A DNA stretch of 64,000 nucleotides from Halorubrum trapanicum (GCF_017873555.1 NZ_JAGGKE010000004.1:62001-126000), one strand, 5' to 3'. Positions 1 to 8,648 are shown, counted from the first letter of the stretch. A program made the numbers and translations. The notes: generated by a model not told the origin, from the letters alone.

Positions 1-309
1 GACGCTCCGGGCGACGGCACCGACACCGGTCCGCGGTTCCGCGTCTTCGACCGAATTGCGAGCCGGACCGACCGCGACCGGGAGACCGTCGCCGCCGAGT
101 TCGCCTCGAAGCGGCGGTACGTGGAGTATCTCGTGCGCGACGGCGTCGACGACCCGGACGCGCTCTTCGAGTTCCTCGCCGACCTGCGCACCGACGAGGC
201 CGCGACCGTCGAGCGCGCCGCCCGGACGATGGACCGCGACGGCGACGGGAACGGGGGGCGGGACGCGCCGGACGAGGGGAGCGACTCCCCCGAACGGAGG
301 GGGCCGTGA
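1..309 (+). CDS. Type II/IV secretion ATPase, C-terminal fragment
   Basis: Partial gene entering from the left edge; about 102 codons are visible and the frame is open back to base 1. The tail contains FRVFDRIASRTDRDRE and FEFLADLRTDEAATVER, which resembles the C-terminal end of haloarchaeal PilB/TadA-type secretion ATPases, followed by a short disordered Asp/Gly/Glu-rich end. The catalytic domains lie outside the window. The stop codon TGA overlaps the GTG start of the next gene (GTGA), as expected for a co-translated ATPase/membrane-platform pair of a type IV pilus-like system. The identity rests on this tail plus the neighbour, so it is an inference. Confidence 0.7.
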   Translation, partial: DAPGDGTDTGPRFRVFDRIASRTDRDRETVAAEFASKRRYVEYLVRDGVDDPDALFEFLADLRTDEAATVERAARTMDRDGDGNGGRDAPDEGSDSPERRGP

Positions 310-2342
310 GCCGGCGCCGCGCGAGCGGAGCGGTCGAGGCGGGCACCGACGAGACGGCCGCGGACGAGACGGACGCGACCGGCGCGCTCGCGACGGGCGG
401 CCGGCTGGCGGTCGTCGACCGCGTCTGCTACGCGCTGTTCGCGCGGCACGCGAGCGACCGGCGGCACGACGCCGACCGGAAGCGGTACCGCGGGACCGCG
501 CTCGACACCGGCTTCGAGACGTACCTCGCGCGGGCGTACGGTCTCTCGTGGGTCGTCGCGGTCGCGGTCTTCTTCCCGGCGCTGGTCGTCGCGGCCGGCG
601 CGGCCCCCGCGGTCGCGGCCGCGGTCGAGGCCCGGTTCGGCGCGGCGCTGCTCTCGTCGGGACCGACGGCGACGCCCGCGCCGACGCCCGACTCCGTGGG
701 CCCGCTCCGGACGGACCGGGCCGCGCTGCTCGTCGCGATCGCGGTCGCGCTCCTCGCGAAGCGCGCGACCGTGGCGGCCGCCGGGCTTCACCTCCGGTGG
801 GTGGTCGCCACGCGGCGGACCGACATCGAGCGCACCCTCCCCGGGGCGGTGCGGTACCTCGAACTGCTCTCCTCGGGGAGCGACGAGCCGCGGGCGATGC
901 TCCGGAAGGCGGCCGACGGCGACGCGTACGGCGGCACCGCCACCTCGCTGCGGAAGGCGCTCAACGCCGCCAAACTCGCCGGGAGCCTCGACGAGGGGCT
1001 GCGGCGGGTCGCGCGCGACACGCCCTCGCGGGAGCTGCTCGCGCCGTTCCTCCTCAAGTTCCGGAAGCACGCCGCGACCGGCGACGAGGCGCTCTCGGCG
1101 TTCCTCGCGACCGAGCGCCGGATGCTCTCGCACCGGCAGGACCGCGCCCGGAAGCGCGCCCGGCGGTTCCTCGAACTGCTCACGGAGCTGTTCGTCGCCG
1201 TGCTGGTGTTGCCGGCGCTGCTCGTCATCGGCGCGACCGCGCTGTCGGTCGTGATCCCCGAGCTGCTCCCGCCCGTCTCCACCCCGGTCGGCGTGGTGCC
1301 GACCCGGGCGGTCGTCCTCTACGGGGCGGTCGCGTTCCTCGTCGCGTTCGGGCTGGCGGCCGCGGTCGCGGTCGGCACGCTCCGGCCGCCGAGCCAGCGG
1401 GCGAGCTACGAGGTCCCGACGAGTCCGCGGGCGGTCCTCGCGACCGCCGGGCGCAACCCCGCGAGCACGGGGGTCGTCGCCGCGGGACCGGCGGTCGCGC
1501 TCGCGGCCTGGCTCGCGGTCGCGGGCTACACGCTCGTCAACGTCGCCCTCCTCGGCTACGCCGCGTTCGCGGTGCCGGTCGGACTCGTCGCCGCGCGGCG
1601 CACCCGGATCGACGACGCGAAGGACCGGGAGCTGGCCGACTTCGTCCACGCCGTTTCGGGCCACGTCGCGCAGGGGCGCCCGCTCGCGGCGGCGGTCGAC
1701 GCCGTCGCGCGCGACGTCGACCTCGGCGTCCTCGACGACGACGTGACGGATCTCGCGTTCGCGCTGCGGTCGACGACCGCGACCGAGGGCGTGACCGGGG
1801 AGGTGTCGGATTCGGTCGGAGGGGCGGTTGCGGACGGGTCGACCGCGGTCGACGTCCGCGGCGCCGCCATCGAGCGGTTCGTCGACCGCGTGGGGACCCC
1901 CCTCGCCGCCGGGACGCTCGGACTCGTCACGGGGGCGCTGAACGCCGGCGGCGACGCCGACGCCGTCTTCGAGACGCTCCGCATCGAGGTCGGGCGGCTG
2001 TACAGCGAGCAGCGCGCGCTCCGCTCGGCGATGCAGCCGTACATCGCCGTCGGCTGGGCCGCGGCGGTCCTCGTCGCCGGCGTCGTCGCGGTCGTGAACA
2101 CGCAGGTGGTCGACGCCGCGCGGCTGGCCGAGATCGCGGCCGCGTCGGAGGCGGTGACGGAGCCGGAAGGGGTGTACCCCGAGCTGGAGCGCTTCCGGCT
2201 GTACGTCGTCACGCAGGCGACCGTGCTCGCGTCCGGCTGGTTCGCCGGCACCGCGGCGCGCGGGCGGTACGCCGCGCTGCTTCACTCGGGCGCGCTGGTG
2301 GCGTGCTGTTACGTGGTCTTTACCGTGGGCGGGCTGGTGTGA
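306..2342 (+). CDS. Type II secretion system F (PilC/TadC-like) membrane protein
   Basis: A 678-residue membrane protein with a GTG start overlapping the upstream ATPase stop by 4 bp. It has paired T2SSF-like regions: a cytoplasmic helical block with LLSSGSDEPRAMLRKAADG near residues 195-215, and a second one with ELADFVHAVSGHVAQGRPLAAAVDAVARDV near 440-470. Each is followed by hydrophobic segments (around 75-105, 135-155, 300-370, 385-430, 590-610 and 640-675). It is the expected inner-membrane platform of a haloarchaeal type IV pilus-like machine working with the ATPase upstream. No prepilin gene is visible downstream, so the pilus type cannot be named. Confidence 0.85.
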   Translation: MSRRRASGAVEAGTDETAADETDATGALATGGRLAVVDRVCYALFARHASDRRHDADRKRYRGTALDTGFETYLARAYGLSWVVAVAVFFPALVVAAGAAPAVAAAVEARFGAALLSSGPTATPAPTPDSVGPLRTDRAALLVAIAVALLAKRATVAAAGLHLRWVVATRRTDIERTLPGAVRYLELLSSGSDEPRAMLRKAADGDAYGGTATSLRKALNAAKLAGSLDEGLRRVARDTPSRELLAPFLLKFRKHAATGDEALSAFLATERRMLSHRQDRARKRARRFLELLTELFVAVLVLPALLVIGATALSVVIPELLPPVSTPVGVVPTRAVVLYGAVAFLVAFGLAAAVAVGTLRPPSQRASYEVPTSPRAVLATAGRNPASTGVVAAGPAVALAAWLAVAGYTLVNVALLGYAAFAVPVGLVAARRTRIDDAKDRELADFVHAVSGHVAQGRPLAAAVDAVARDVDLGVLDDDVTDLAFALRSTTATEGVTGEVSDSVGGAVADGSTAVDVRGAAIERFVDRVGTPLAAGTLGLVTGALNAGGDADAVFETLRIEVGRLYSEQRALRSAMQPYIAVGWAAAVLVAGVVAVVNTQVVDAARLAEIAAASEAVTEPEGVYPELERFRLYVVTQATVLASGWFAGTAARGRYAALLHSGALVACCYVVFTVGGLV

Positions 2343-2415
2343 AGGCGGATTGATGCCGGTGTGGACGCCGCGCCGACACGAGCCTTTTCCACCGCGACCG
2401 CTTATGTTGGCCCAT

Positions 2416-3120
2416 ATGGACGAGAAGACCGCCGACCTCCGCGACCTGTTCGTCGACGCCACCGGCGCCGAGACGGTCACCGAGCGCCAGGACGCGGCGC
2501 GGGGGACCCTCTCCGACCGCGACGAGGGGGCGACCGACGAGCGCCTCCGCGAACTCGTCGCCGCGATGCGCGAGCGGTACGGCTTCTCGACTCCGCTCGA
2601 CGACGACGCGTACGCGCTCGTCGCCCGCGGCCGGTTCGGCGGCGCGGACGACGCCGAAATCGCGGCGGCGGTTCGGGACGCGCTCGCGGAGCGGGAGGAC
2701 GGCGAGGGCGACGGCAGCGACGCCGAGGCCGACCCCGTCGACGCCGAGACGGTCCGCAAGGCGCGTCTCGACCTCCACCTCGTGCGGGAGTCGGACCGGG
2801 ACATCGAGGCGGACGGTGACGAGAGCGAGGGCGATACCGCCGATCCGCCCTTCGAATACGCCGCCCTGAAGCGGCTCACCGCCGCCGGGAACTCCATCGT
2901 CGAGTGCGCCGAGGAGTTGGACGCGGAGCCGGATGCGGTCGCTAAGTACGCCGCGGTCGCGCGCGCCGACCTCACCTCCACTCGGACGAACGACCGGTTC
3001 CGCGACACGTTCCGCGACCTCCTCACCGACGCCGACATCGAGGGGTCGCTCGCGAGCGACGCCCGCGAGGACGGCCTCCGCGAGGCGACAGAGGACATCG
3101 AGACGGACGTTTCTTTATAA
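2416..3120 (+). CDS. Conditioned medium-induced protein 4-like protein
   Basis: A 234-residue acidic protein beginning MDEKTADLRDLFVDATG. I placed the start at the ATG at 2416 because an AT-rich box (CTTATG) lies just before it and the family begins MDEKT/MNEKT. The N-terminal part has TVTERQ and a YGFSTPLDDDAY segment. The C-terminal part (about residues 150-230) resembles a helix-turn-helix-like region and ends in TDVSL. This pattern matches proteins called conditioned medium-induced protein 4 in haloarchaea; the name is from memory and no molecular function is established. It stands alone between the secretion genes and repeat element A. Confidence 0.6.
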   Translation: MDEKTADLRDLFVDATGAETVTERQDAARGTLSDRDEGATDERLRELVAAMRERYGFSTPLDDDAYALVARGRFGGADDAEIAAAVRDALAEREDGEGDGSDAEADPVDAETVRKARLDLHLVRESDRDIEADGDESEGDTADPPFEYAALKRLTAAGNSIVECAEELDAEPDAVAKYAAVARADLTSTRTNDRFRDTFRDLLTDADIEGSLASDAREDGLREATEDIETDVSL

Positions 3121-3140
3121 GTAGTTGGCTGTGGATCCTC

Positions 3141-3507
3141 GGTAACTCTTCTCCAAAGCCCCAGCCGCTCGGCTATAATCCGGTGACTGCGGATCGACGG
3201 TGAACACCTCCAAAGCCCCAGCCGCGAGGACTCGCGCACCTCGTTGCGCTCCTCGCTCGTTCGCTCCGCTCACTCGCTGTGGTGCTTACGTCGGTGTGCT
3301 TCGTCCTCGCGGCTGCCCCTTTGAGTCCCACCCGACCGCACAGCACCTCACGCCTCCCCAGCCTCGTCAGTCGCCCTCCGCGTTGCTCCGGGCGACTGAC
3401 TCCAGCGAGGGACCGAAGGTCCCTCTGGCAGCCGGCGCGTAGCGCCGGCGACCTCGCGCGTGCGGTTCGTGGCCCTCCGGGCCACTCATCGGCACGCGCC
3501 GTCGTAT
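3141..3507 (-). repeat. Structured repeat element, copy A (minus strand)
   Basis: Read on the minus strand, this intergenic stretch has the full architecture shared by copies B-E. Stem P1 is GCGCGTGC (3456-3463) against GCACGCGC (3492-3499), enclosing a hairpin with GTGGCCC/GGGCCAC arms. A two-hairpin module occupies 3403-3452. Stem P3 is an 11-bp pair at 3366-3376 and 3390-3400. The conserved core contains GAGGCTGGGGAGG and GGGACTCAAAGGGGCAG. Stem P4 is a perfect 13-bp pair at 3219-3231 and 3303-3315. The tail GGGGCTTTGGAGGTGTTC follows, and a second tail-like unit lies at 3141-3178. It accounts for nearly all of the 420-bp gap and has no credible coding. Confidence 0.85.
3403..3452 (-). repeat. 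Nested two-hairpin module in copy A
   Basis: On the minus strand this reads GTCGCCGGCG...CGCCGGCTGCC, then a second hairpin with GAGGGACC/GGTCCCTC arms, ending CGCTG. It sits between stems P1 and P3, in the same relative place and orientation as in copy E. Confidence 0.8.
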
Positions 3508-3516
3508 CTTTATCAC
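3505..3516. promoter_or_regulatory. TATA-like element shared by cas4-like gene and repeat A
   Basis: CTTTATCA lies about 25-32 bp before the GTG start at 3540, the right place for a leaderless haloarchaeal promoter. On the other strand it reads TGATAAAG and sits just upstream of the 5' end of repeat A, so it could serve both directions. Confidence 0.5.
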
Positions 3517-3539
3517 CGAGGCCGCGGCCAACCGGTCGC

Positions 3540-4226
3540 GTGACCCTCGTCCCGTTCAGCGACCTGGCCCGCGCGGCGTACTGCCCCCGACAGCTCTACT
3601 ACGTGCGGCGCGACGACGAGCGGAGCGTCCCGCCGAAGGCGCGCGAGCGCATCGACCTCGCGTTCCGGTACGACGAACTGGTCGACGCGCCGGACCGAGT
3701 GCTGCTACAGCTGCCGCTCCACCGGTCGCCGGCCGCCTACCGCCGAAACCTGACCCGGCTGCGGGAGCGGAGCGACTACGACTGCCTCGTCAACCCCGCG
3801 AGCGAGCGGGGGTTCCTCTCGGGCAAGGACTGTCACGGCACGGTTCACAAGGTGTTGGAGCCGGGCGACGCGAGCGGGAACGAGGAGCGGTCGCCGTCGC
3901 CCGTTCCGACCCTCGTCTCGTCGGGCGAACCGCCGGAGACCGGCGTGTGGGAGCCGCAGGCGGTCCGCGCGGTCGGGATCGCGAAGGCGCTGGCGTGGGA
4001 GCGCGAACGCGAGATCGATCGGGCCTTGGTCGAGTACCCCGCGGTGGGCGTCGTCCGCGAGGTCCGGCTCACGCTCCGGAAGAAGGCGGCGTACCGCGAG
4101 GCGCTCCGCGCGGCGCGGTCGATCGACGGCCCGCCGCCGCGCGTCGACGACGACCGCTGTGACGCCTGCGACTACGCCGCCGAGTGCGGCACCCGGCGAC
4201 GCTCGCTCAGATCCCTGCTGGGCTGA
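3540..4226 (+). CDS. Cas4-like PD-(D/E)XK nuclease-family protein (solo)
   Basis: A 228-residue protein with GTG start at 3540; the frame is open further upstream but that part is repeat element A, so I excluded it. The N-terminus has FSDLARAAYCPRQLYYVRR, the first cysteine motif of Cas4-type proteins. The C-terminus has CDACDYAAEC, giving the three-cysteine cluster that in Cas4 binds an iron-sulfur cluster. The middle contains EYPAVGVVREVRLTLRKKAAYREAL in the place of the nuclease core, where I cannot confirm every catalytic acid. No CRISPR array or other cas gene is in the window, so this is a stand-alone homologue, possibly in DNA end processing. Function is inferred from the family. Confidence 0.65.
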   Translation: MTLVPFSDLARAAYCPRQLYYVRRDDERSVPPKARERIDLAFRYDELVDAPDRVLLQLPLHRSPAAYRRNLTRLRERSDYDCLVNPASERGFLSGKDCHGTVHKVLEPGDASGNEERSPSPVPTLVSSGEPPETGVWEPQAVRAVGIAKALAWEREREIDRALVEYPAVGVVREVRLTLRKKAAYREALRAARSIDGPPPRVDDDRCDACDYAAECGTRRRSLRSLLG

Positions 4227-4268
4227 GCCGAATCGGCGCGGCGTGGTCGTCGCGACGCGTCCCCGTTC

Positions 4269-4757
4269 TCACGGCGAAAAGGCGGTGCCGCACTCGGTAC
4301 AGGTGAACCGGAACCGCTCCTCGTCGGTGAGTTCCGTGTCGTGGACTCGTTCTTCGCCGCACTCGCGGCACTCGACGACCGACTCGATCTGGTCCCAGTC
4401 GTGGTGCGCGCCGGGCGCGCCGACCGCCCACGCGACCACCTCCTCGTCGGCGTCCTCGGCCACGTATCCGGACTGGAACTCGCCGGGCGCGAAGCGGATC
4501 AGTTCCCCGGGACCGACCGCGACCCGCTCGCGCTCGCGGCCGACCTCGAACGTGGCGGTGCCCGAGAGGACGTAGAATATCTCCTCCTGGTCGCCGTGGG
4601 TGTGAAGCCCGCCGGAGAAGCCGTCGCCGGGCGCGAGCTCGAAGTAGTTCATCGCGACGTGGTCGGTGCCGAGCGCGCGCGACACCGGCTTCCGGAGGTC
4701 GTGGACGCCCATGGGGTTCGTGACGACGTCGACATCGTCGATCGCGACTCGCTCCAT
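4269..4757 (-). CDS. Cupin-domain protein with C-terminal zinc ribbon
   Basis: A 162-residue protein. Residues about 35-120 form a cupin barrel with motif 1 HTHGDQEEIFYVLSGTATFEV and motif 2 PGELIRFAPGEFQSG; the histidines and glutamate are typical metal ligands. The C-terminus adds CRECG...CTECG, a four-cysteine zinc-ribbon-like pair. The combination suggests a small metal-binding enzyme or sensor, but the substrate cannot be told. It is convergent with the Cas4-like gene, with only 42 bp between the stops. Confidence 0.75.
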   Translation of the reverse strand: MERVAIDDVDVVTNPMGVHDLRKPVSRALGTDHVAMNYFELAPGDGFSGGLHTHGDQEEIFYVLSGTATFEVGRERERVAVGPGELIRFAPGEFQSGYVAEDADEEVVAWAVGAPGAHHDWDQIESVVECRECGEERVHDTELTDEERFRFTCTECGTAFSP

Positions 4758-4895
4758 GCGGGTCGCTCGCAGGGGAGTCCCCTAACGCTGTCGCCGGTCG
4801 CGTCGAGGGACCGTCGCCGAAGCGGATCGAGAGATCCTCAGCGAACCCCGGGCCGCGGCGACGATCGCTCGGCCAAAGGTGACGCGACCCGGCAG

Positions 4896-4901
4896 TTTAT
4901 A
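4896..4901 (+). promoter_or_regulatory. TATA box of the synthase leader
   Basis: TTTATA in a GC-rich background. A transcript starting about 25 bp downstream would begin near 4924, almost directly at the ATG of the 26-codon leader ORF at 4930, and about 155 nt before the TTG of the synthase at 5081. Confidence 0.55.
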
Positions 4902-4929
4902 CGTGTGTGCGTCGTTCGCACGGGTACGA

Positions 4930-5010
4930 ATGACGCGAGACACTCGCGATCGTTCGGAGGATAGAGGAAGTCGCCTCGCGGCGGCTGGCCGCGAAATTCT
5001 CCGACGATAA
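4930..5010 (+). CDS. Putative 26-codon leader ORF upstream of the synthase
   Basis: An ATG six or so bases after the predicted transcription start opens a 26-codon frame, MTRDTRDRSEDRGSRLAAAG then REILRR, ending TAA at 5008-5010. It is arginine-rich (8 of 26) with two leucines. It fills part of a 323-bp gap (4758-5080) that holds no other gene. The stop is 70 bp before the synthase start. It could be a regulatory upstream ORF or simply an accidental frame; no homologue is known to me. Confidence 0.35.
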   Translation: MTRDTRDRSEDRGSRLAAAGREILRR

Positions 5011-5080
5011 CGACGACGGGGCACGACCGCCCCGCGGCGGCACCGACCCCGAGACCACCGCAGAGCCGACGGACTCCCTT

Positions 5081-6637
5081 TTGACCCGAACACCACTCAC
5101 CGACCTCGACGAGGTACAGCTACTCGACACCACCCTGCGCGACGGCGAACAGATGCCCGGCGTCTCCTTATCGCCCGACGAGAAGGTCGACGTCGCCCGC
5201 GAGCTGGACGCCGCCGGCGTCCACCTCGTCGAGGCCGGCTCGGCGTGCACCTCGGAAGGCGAGCGCGAGGCGATCCGCCGCGTGGCCGACGAGGGACTCG
5301 ACGCGACCGTGACGAGCTTCGCCCGCGGGATGAAGCGGGACGTCGACCACGCGCTCGACTGCGGCGTCGACGGCGTGAACCTCGTCGTGCCCGCCTCCGA
5401 CAAGCACGTCGAGACGAAGGTGGGGTCGACCCGCGACGAGGTCGTCGAGACGACCGTCGAACTCGTCGAGTACGCCAAAGAGCACGGCCTGTGGGTCGAG
5501 GTGCTCGGCGAGGACGGCTCCCGGGCCGACCTCGACTACCTCGAACGCCTGCTCGGCGCCGGGCTCGACGCCGGCGCGGACCGGATCTGCTACTGCGACA
5601 CGGTGGGCGCGGCCGACCCCGAGCGCACCGCCGCGGTCGTCTCGCGGCTGGCCGACCGCGGCCCGACGAGCCTCCACACCCACGACGACCTCGGGTTCGG
5701 GCTGGCGAACGTCCACGCGGGGCTGAAGGCCGGCGCCGACACCGTCCACGGCACCGTCCTCGGCGTCGGCGAGCGCGCCGGCAACGTCGCCCTCGAAGAG
5801 GTCGCGGTCGCGCTCGGCCGGTCGTACGACGTCGACACCGTCGAGCTCTCGCGGCTCTACCGGCTCTGCCGGACCGTCTCGGAGGCGACCGGCGTCGCCC
5901 TCCCGCCGAACAAGGCGGTCTGCGGCGCCAACGCCTTCGCCCACGAGTCCGGCATCCACACCGACGGCACGCTCAAGGACGGGACGATGTACGAGCCGTA
6001 CCCGCCGGAGACGGTCGGCCGAGAGCGCCGGCTCGTCCTCGGCAAGCACGCGGGCCGCGCGGGCGTGAAGGCCGCGCTCGCCGAGCACGACGTGGCGGTC
6101 GACGACGACGAGCTGCGCGAGGCCGTCGCCCGCGTCAAGGAGCTGGGCGAGCGCGGCAAGCGCGTCACCGACGCCGACCTGCTCGCGGTCGCCGACGACG
6201 TCCGCGGCCGCGAGCGCGAGCGCCACGTCGAGCTGGTCGACCTCTCCGCGACCTCCGGCGGGAACCTCCCGACCGCCTCGGTCCGGCTCCGCGTCGGCGA
6301 CGAGGAGCGCGTCGCCTCCGGCACCGGCGCCGGCCCGGTCGACGCCGGACTGGAGGCGGTCCGGACGGCGCTCGCGGGCGACGAGTATGAAAGCGAGAGC
6401 GACGGCGTCGCCTTCGAGCTCGACTCCTACCACGTCGACGCCATCACGGGCGGCACCGACGCGGTCGTCACCGTCGAGGTCGACCTCTCGCGGGGCGATC
6501 GCTCCGTGAGCGTCTCGGCGTCGGACGCGGACATCACGCGCGCGAGCGTCGTCGGGATGGTCGACGGGCTCGACCGCCTGCTGGCGGCGGAGGCGGACGC
6601 CGCGGACGCCGAGCCGAGCGCCGTGGCCGACGACTGA
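5081..6637 (+). CDS. cimA: (R)-citramalate / 2-isopropylmalate synthase family protein
   Basis: A 518-residue acyl-CoA condensing enzyme of the LeuA/CimA family. The N-terminal TIM barrel carries LLDTTLRDGEQMPGVS and the metal-binding HTHDD...HGTVLGVGERAGN region. The LeuA-type C-terminal allosteric domain covers about residues 385-500, with SGGNLPTASVRL and SYHVDAITGGTDA. Substrate choice (pyruvate versus 2-oxoisovalerate) cannot be read directly, so the citramalate assignment is a family-level call. The start must be TTG at 5081: no ATG or GTG lies between the in-frame stop at 4931 and the conserved DTTLRDGEQ motif. The long leader suggests regulated expression. Confidence 0.8.
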   Translation: MTRTPLTDLDEVQLLDTTLRDGEQMPGVSLSPDEKVDVARELDAAGVHLVEAGSACTSEGEREAIRRVADEGLDATVTSFARGMKRDVDHALDCGVDGVNLVVPASDKHVETKVGSTRDEVVETTVELVEYAKEHGLWVEVLGEDGSRADLDYLERLLGAGLDAGADRICYCDTVGAADPERTAAVVSRLADRGPTSLHTHDDLGFGLANVHAGLKAGADTVHGTVLGVGERAGNVALEEVAVALGRSYDVDTVELSRLYRLCRTVSEATGVALPPNKAVCGANAFAHESGIHTDGTLKDGTMYEPYPPETVGRERRLVLGKHAGRAGVKAALAEHDVAVDDDELREAVARVKELGERGKRVTDADLLAVADDVRGRERERHVELVDLSATSGGNLPTASVRLRVGDEERVASGTGAGPVDAGLEAVRTALAGDEYESESDGVAFELDSYHVDAITGGTDAVVTVEVDLSRGDRSVSVSASDADITRASVVGMVDGLDRLLAAEADAADAEPSAVADD

Positions 6638-6687
6638 CCGCGCCGCGTCTGACGAGGTTTTTAACTGACGGCGACCGATCGCGGGGT

Positions 6688-6999
6688 GTGAGCGTCGTCG
6701 TCGCGATCAAACCGTCGGCCCGCAAGCGGAACGCGAAGGTGGGGCGGCTCGTCTTCGAGGACGGGACCCGCCACGCCTTCGAGAGCCGCGCGGCCGCCGA
6801 GCGGTGGGCCGACGACCTCTCGGCCGGCGACGGCCACGTGTGGGTCGCGAGCGCGCACCCCCGCGACGACGGCGACGCGGACTGTTACCTCGTCTCGCGG
6901 GCGACGAACGCGAAACTGGAGGCCGCCTACGACAAGCGCCGGCGGCGGCTCAGGGGCGATACGGGCTCCGAACAGGAGTCGCTCGGCGGCGAGCCGTAG
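6688..6999 (+). CDS. Conserved haloarchaeal hypothetical protein
   Basis: A 103-residue basic/acidic mixed protein starting GTG, preceded by a T-rich box (GTTTTTAACTG) about 30 bp upstream. It has an alternating pattern with FEDGTRHAFESRAAAERWADDL and ends in a charged low-complexity tail. No catalytic motif is visible. It follows the synthase by 50 bp and converges on the MATE gene. Confidence 0.65.
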   Translation: MSVVVAIKPSARKRNAKVGRLVFEDGTRHAFESRAAAERWADDLSAGDGHVWVASAHPRDDGDADCYLVSRATNAKLEAAYDKRRRRLRGDTGSEQESLGGEP

Positions 7000-7081
7000 C
7001 CGAGAGGCCGCGATGCGGGAGCGGCGGTCGGCCGCGAGAGCCACTGTCGGCCGCGAGAACCGCTGTCGATCGCGGCGGCGC

Positions 7082-8527
7082 CTACGACGACTCCTCGTCG
7101 GGCACCGGATCCGGCGGCGACTCCGGTCCGGCGTCCGACTCGGCGCCCGGGCCGGAGCCGCGCGCGTCCATCATGTCTGCGGCGCGGGTCGCCCAGCCGG
7201 AGTAGCGGAACCCGGCGGCGACGACGAGCGCCATCCAGACGTAGGCGGCGGACACGCCGACGTACGCGCCGATCGGACCGAATCCGGCGGTGCGCCCGAG
7301 CAGCCACGAGAGTCCCAGAAACAGCCCGAACATCGCCGAGACGCGCGCGACGAGGGGGATCCGCGTCTCGCTGGCGCCCTGAAGCGACCCGGAGAGGGCG
7401 GAGAAGCAGGCGAGCGCGGCGCCCGCGACCCCGTACACCCGCGCGAAGTCGACCGCGTACCCGATCGTCGCCGCGTCGTCGGTGAAGATCGGGACCAGCC
7501 GGGGCGCGCCGACGACGAGTCCGATCCCGATCGTCCCGACCGTGAGCACGCCGAGGCTCGCGACCGCCCACCCGTTGAAGCGCGCGGCCTCCGGGTCGCC
7601 CTCGCCGAGCGCCTGGCCGACCAGCACCGACGCCGCGACGTTGTAGCCGCGCGAGAGCGGGCCGGTCACCTGCTGGTACACCCGGCGGCCGATCTGGAAG
7701 CCGGCGTTGACCGCCTCGCCGAAGCCGAGGAGGAGGGCGTTGAACGGGAACTCCGCGAGCTCCGAGCCGAACCCCTCCAACACGCGGGGCGCGCTCACGA
7801 CCAGCAGCTGTTTGGCGATCGTGAGGTCGCGCGGCCACGCGAAGTCGGCGTCAGTCCACGACCCCCAGATCGCGAAACAGAGCAGCCCGGCCGTGAGCAC
7901 GTTCGCGCCCGTGGTCGCGAGGCCGACGCCGAGGACCTCCAATCGCGGGAACCCGAAAAGTCCCAAGCCGAGGACGACGGAGCCGACGATGTTGACGGAG
8001 TTGGCGGCGACGTTGACGTACATCGGCGTGCGGGTGTCGCCGGTCCCCTGAAGCGCGCGGGCGCCGACCAGGGCGACGTGGCGCGCCGGGGCGGTCGCGA
8101 ACACGACGGCGAGGTACGTCGAACCGAGGTCGACGACCGCGGGCGAGGTCTCCTCGCCGACGATCCGGCCGAACACGTCGATCGCGAGTTCGCCGAAGAG
8201 GAAGCCGAAGAGGACGAACGGGATCCCGGCGAGCGCGCCGATCAGAATCGCCTGCGTCACCGCCTCGTCGCGGTTCTCCGCGGCGCCCGCGCCGGTGTCC
8301 TGCGAGGAGAGCGCGATGGCGCCGCCGCCCAGTCCCAGCCCGATCCGTAGCGGGAACCGGGCGTACAGGTCGGCGAGTCCGATCGCGACGACCGCGGCGG
8401 GCGAGAACAGCGCGGTGACGAGGATGTCGGTCGTCCGCATCGCGGTGCGGAACGTCTGCTCGGCCATGACGGGCCACGCGAGCGAGAACACGCGCTTCCA
8501 GACGCGCCGCAGCCGCGGGAAGTCCAT
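7082..8527 (-). CDS. MATE family efflux transporter
   Basis: A 481-residue membrane protein with about 12 hydrophobic segments in two related halves. The first half begins VFSLAWPVMAEQTFRTAMRTTDILV, typical of MATE helix 1-2; GGGAIALSSQDTGAG and the second-half LVGQALGEGDPEAA match the family. It would export cationic compounds using an ion gradient. I start at the ATG at 8527 (MDFPRLRRVW): an AT box (ATATATCAATACC, 8555-8567) lies about 30 bp before it, and the open frame further upstream has no family similarity. A Glu/Ser-rich tail ends the protein. Confidence 0.85.
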   Translation of the reverse strand: MDFPRLRRVWKRVFSLAWPVMAEQTFRTAMRTTDILVTALFSPAAVVAIGLADLYARFPLRIGLGLGGGAIALSSQDTGAGAAENRDEAVTQAILIGALAGIPFVLFGFLFGELAIDVFGRIVGEETSPAVVDLGSTYLAVVFATAPARHVALVGARALQGTGDTRTPMYVNVAANSVNIVGSVVLGLGLFGFPRLEVLGVGLATTGANVLTAGLLCFAIWGSWTDADFAWPRDLTIAKQLLVVSAPRVLEGFGSELAEFPFNALLLGFGEAVNAGFQIGRRVYQQVTGPLSRGYNVAASVLVGQALGEGDPEAARFNGWAVASLGVLTVGTIGIGLVVGAPRLVPIFTDDAATIGYAVDFARVYGVAGAALACFSALSGSLQGASETRIPLVARVSAMFGLFLGLSWLLGRTAGFGPIGAYVGVSAAYVWMALVVAAGFRYSGWATRAADMMDARGSGPGAESDAGPESPPDPVPDEESS

Positions 8528-8648
8528 GTGTCGCACCCGACGGTCGCCCGCGGTATTGATATATCGGACCCGGACGCTCCCGCCGGGAGTCGAGGGCGCG
8601 GGCCGCGACCGCCCGAACGTTGAAACCCGCGAGCGACCCACGCACCCC

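Noticed and set aside
56-2353. Long arginine- or serine-rich open frames overlapping real genes here and throughout the window
   Set aside because: In GC-rich DNA with strong codon bias the other frames stay open. Their translations are Arg/Ala/Gly/Ser-rich, lack family motifs and overlap genes with clear motifs.
3200-3540. Coding frames across the repeat elements (for example extending the Cas4-like gene upstream to 3279)
   Set aside because: These frames run through stems and palindromes and are not conserved in sense between copies; indels between copies break the frame.
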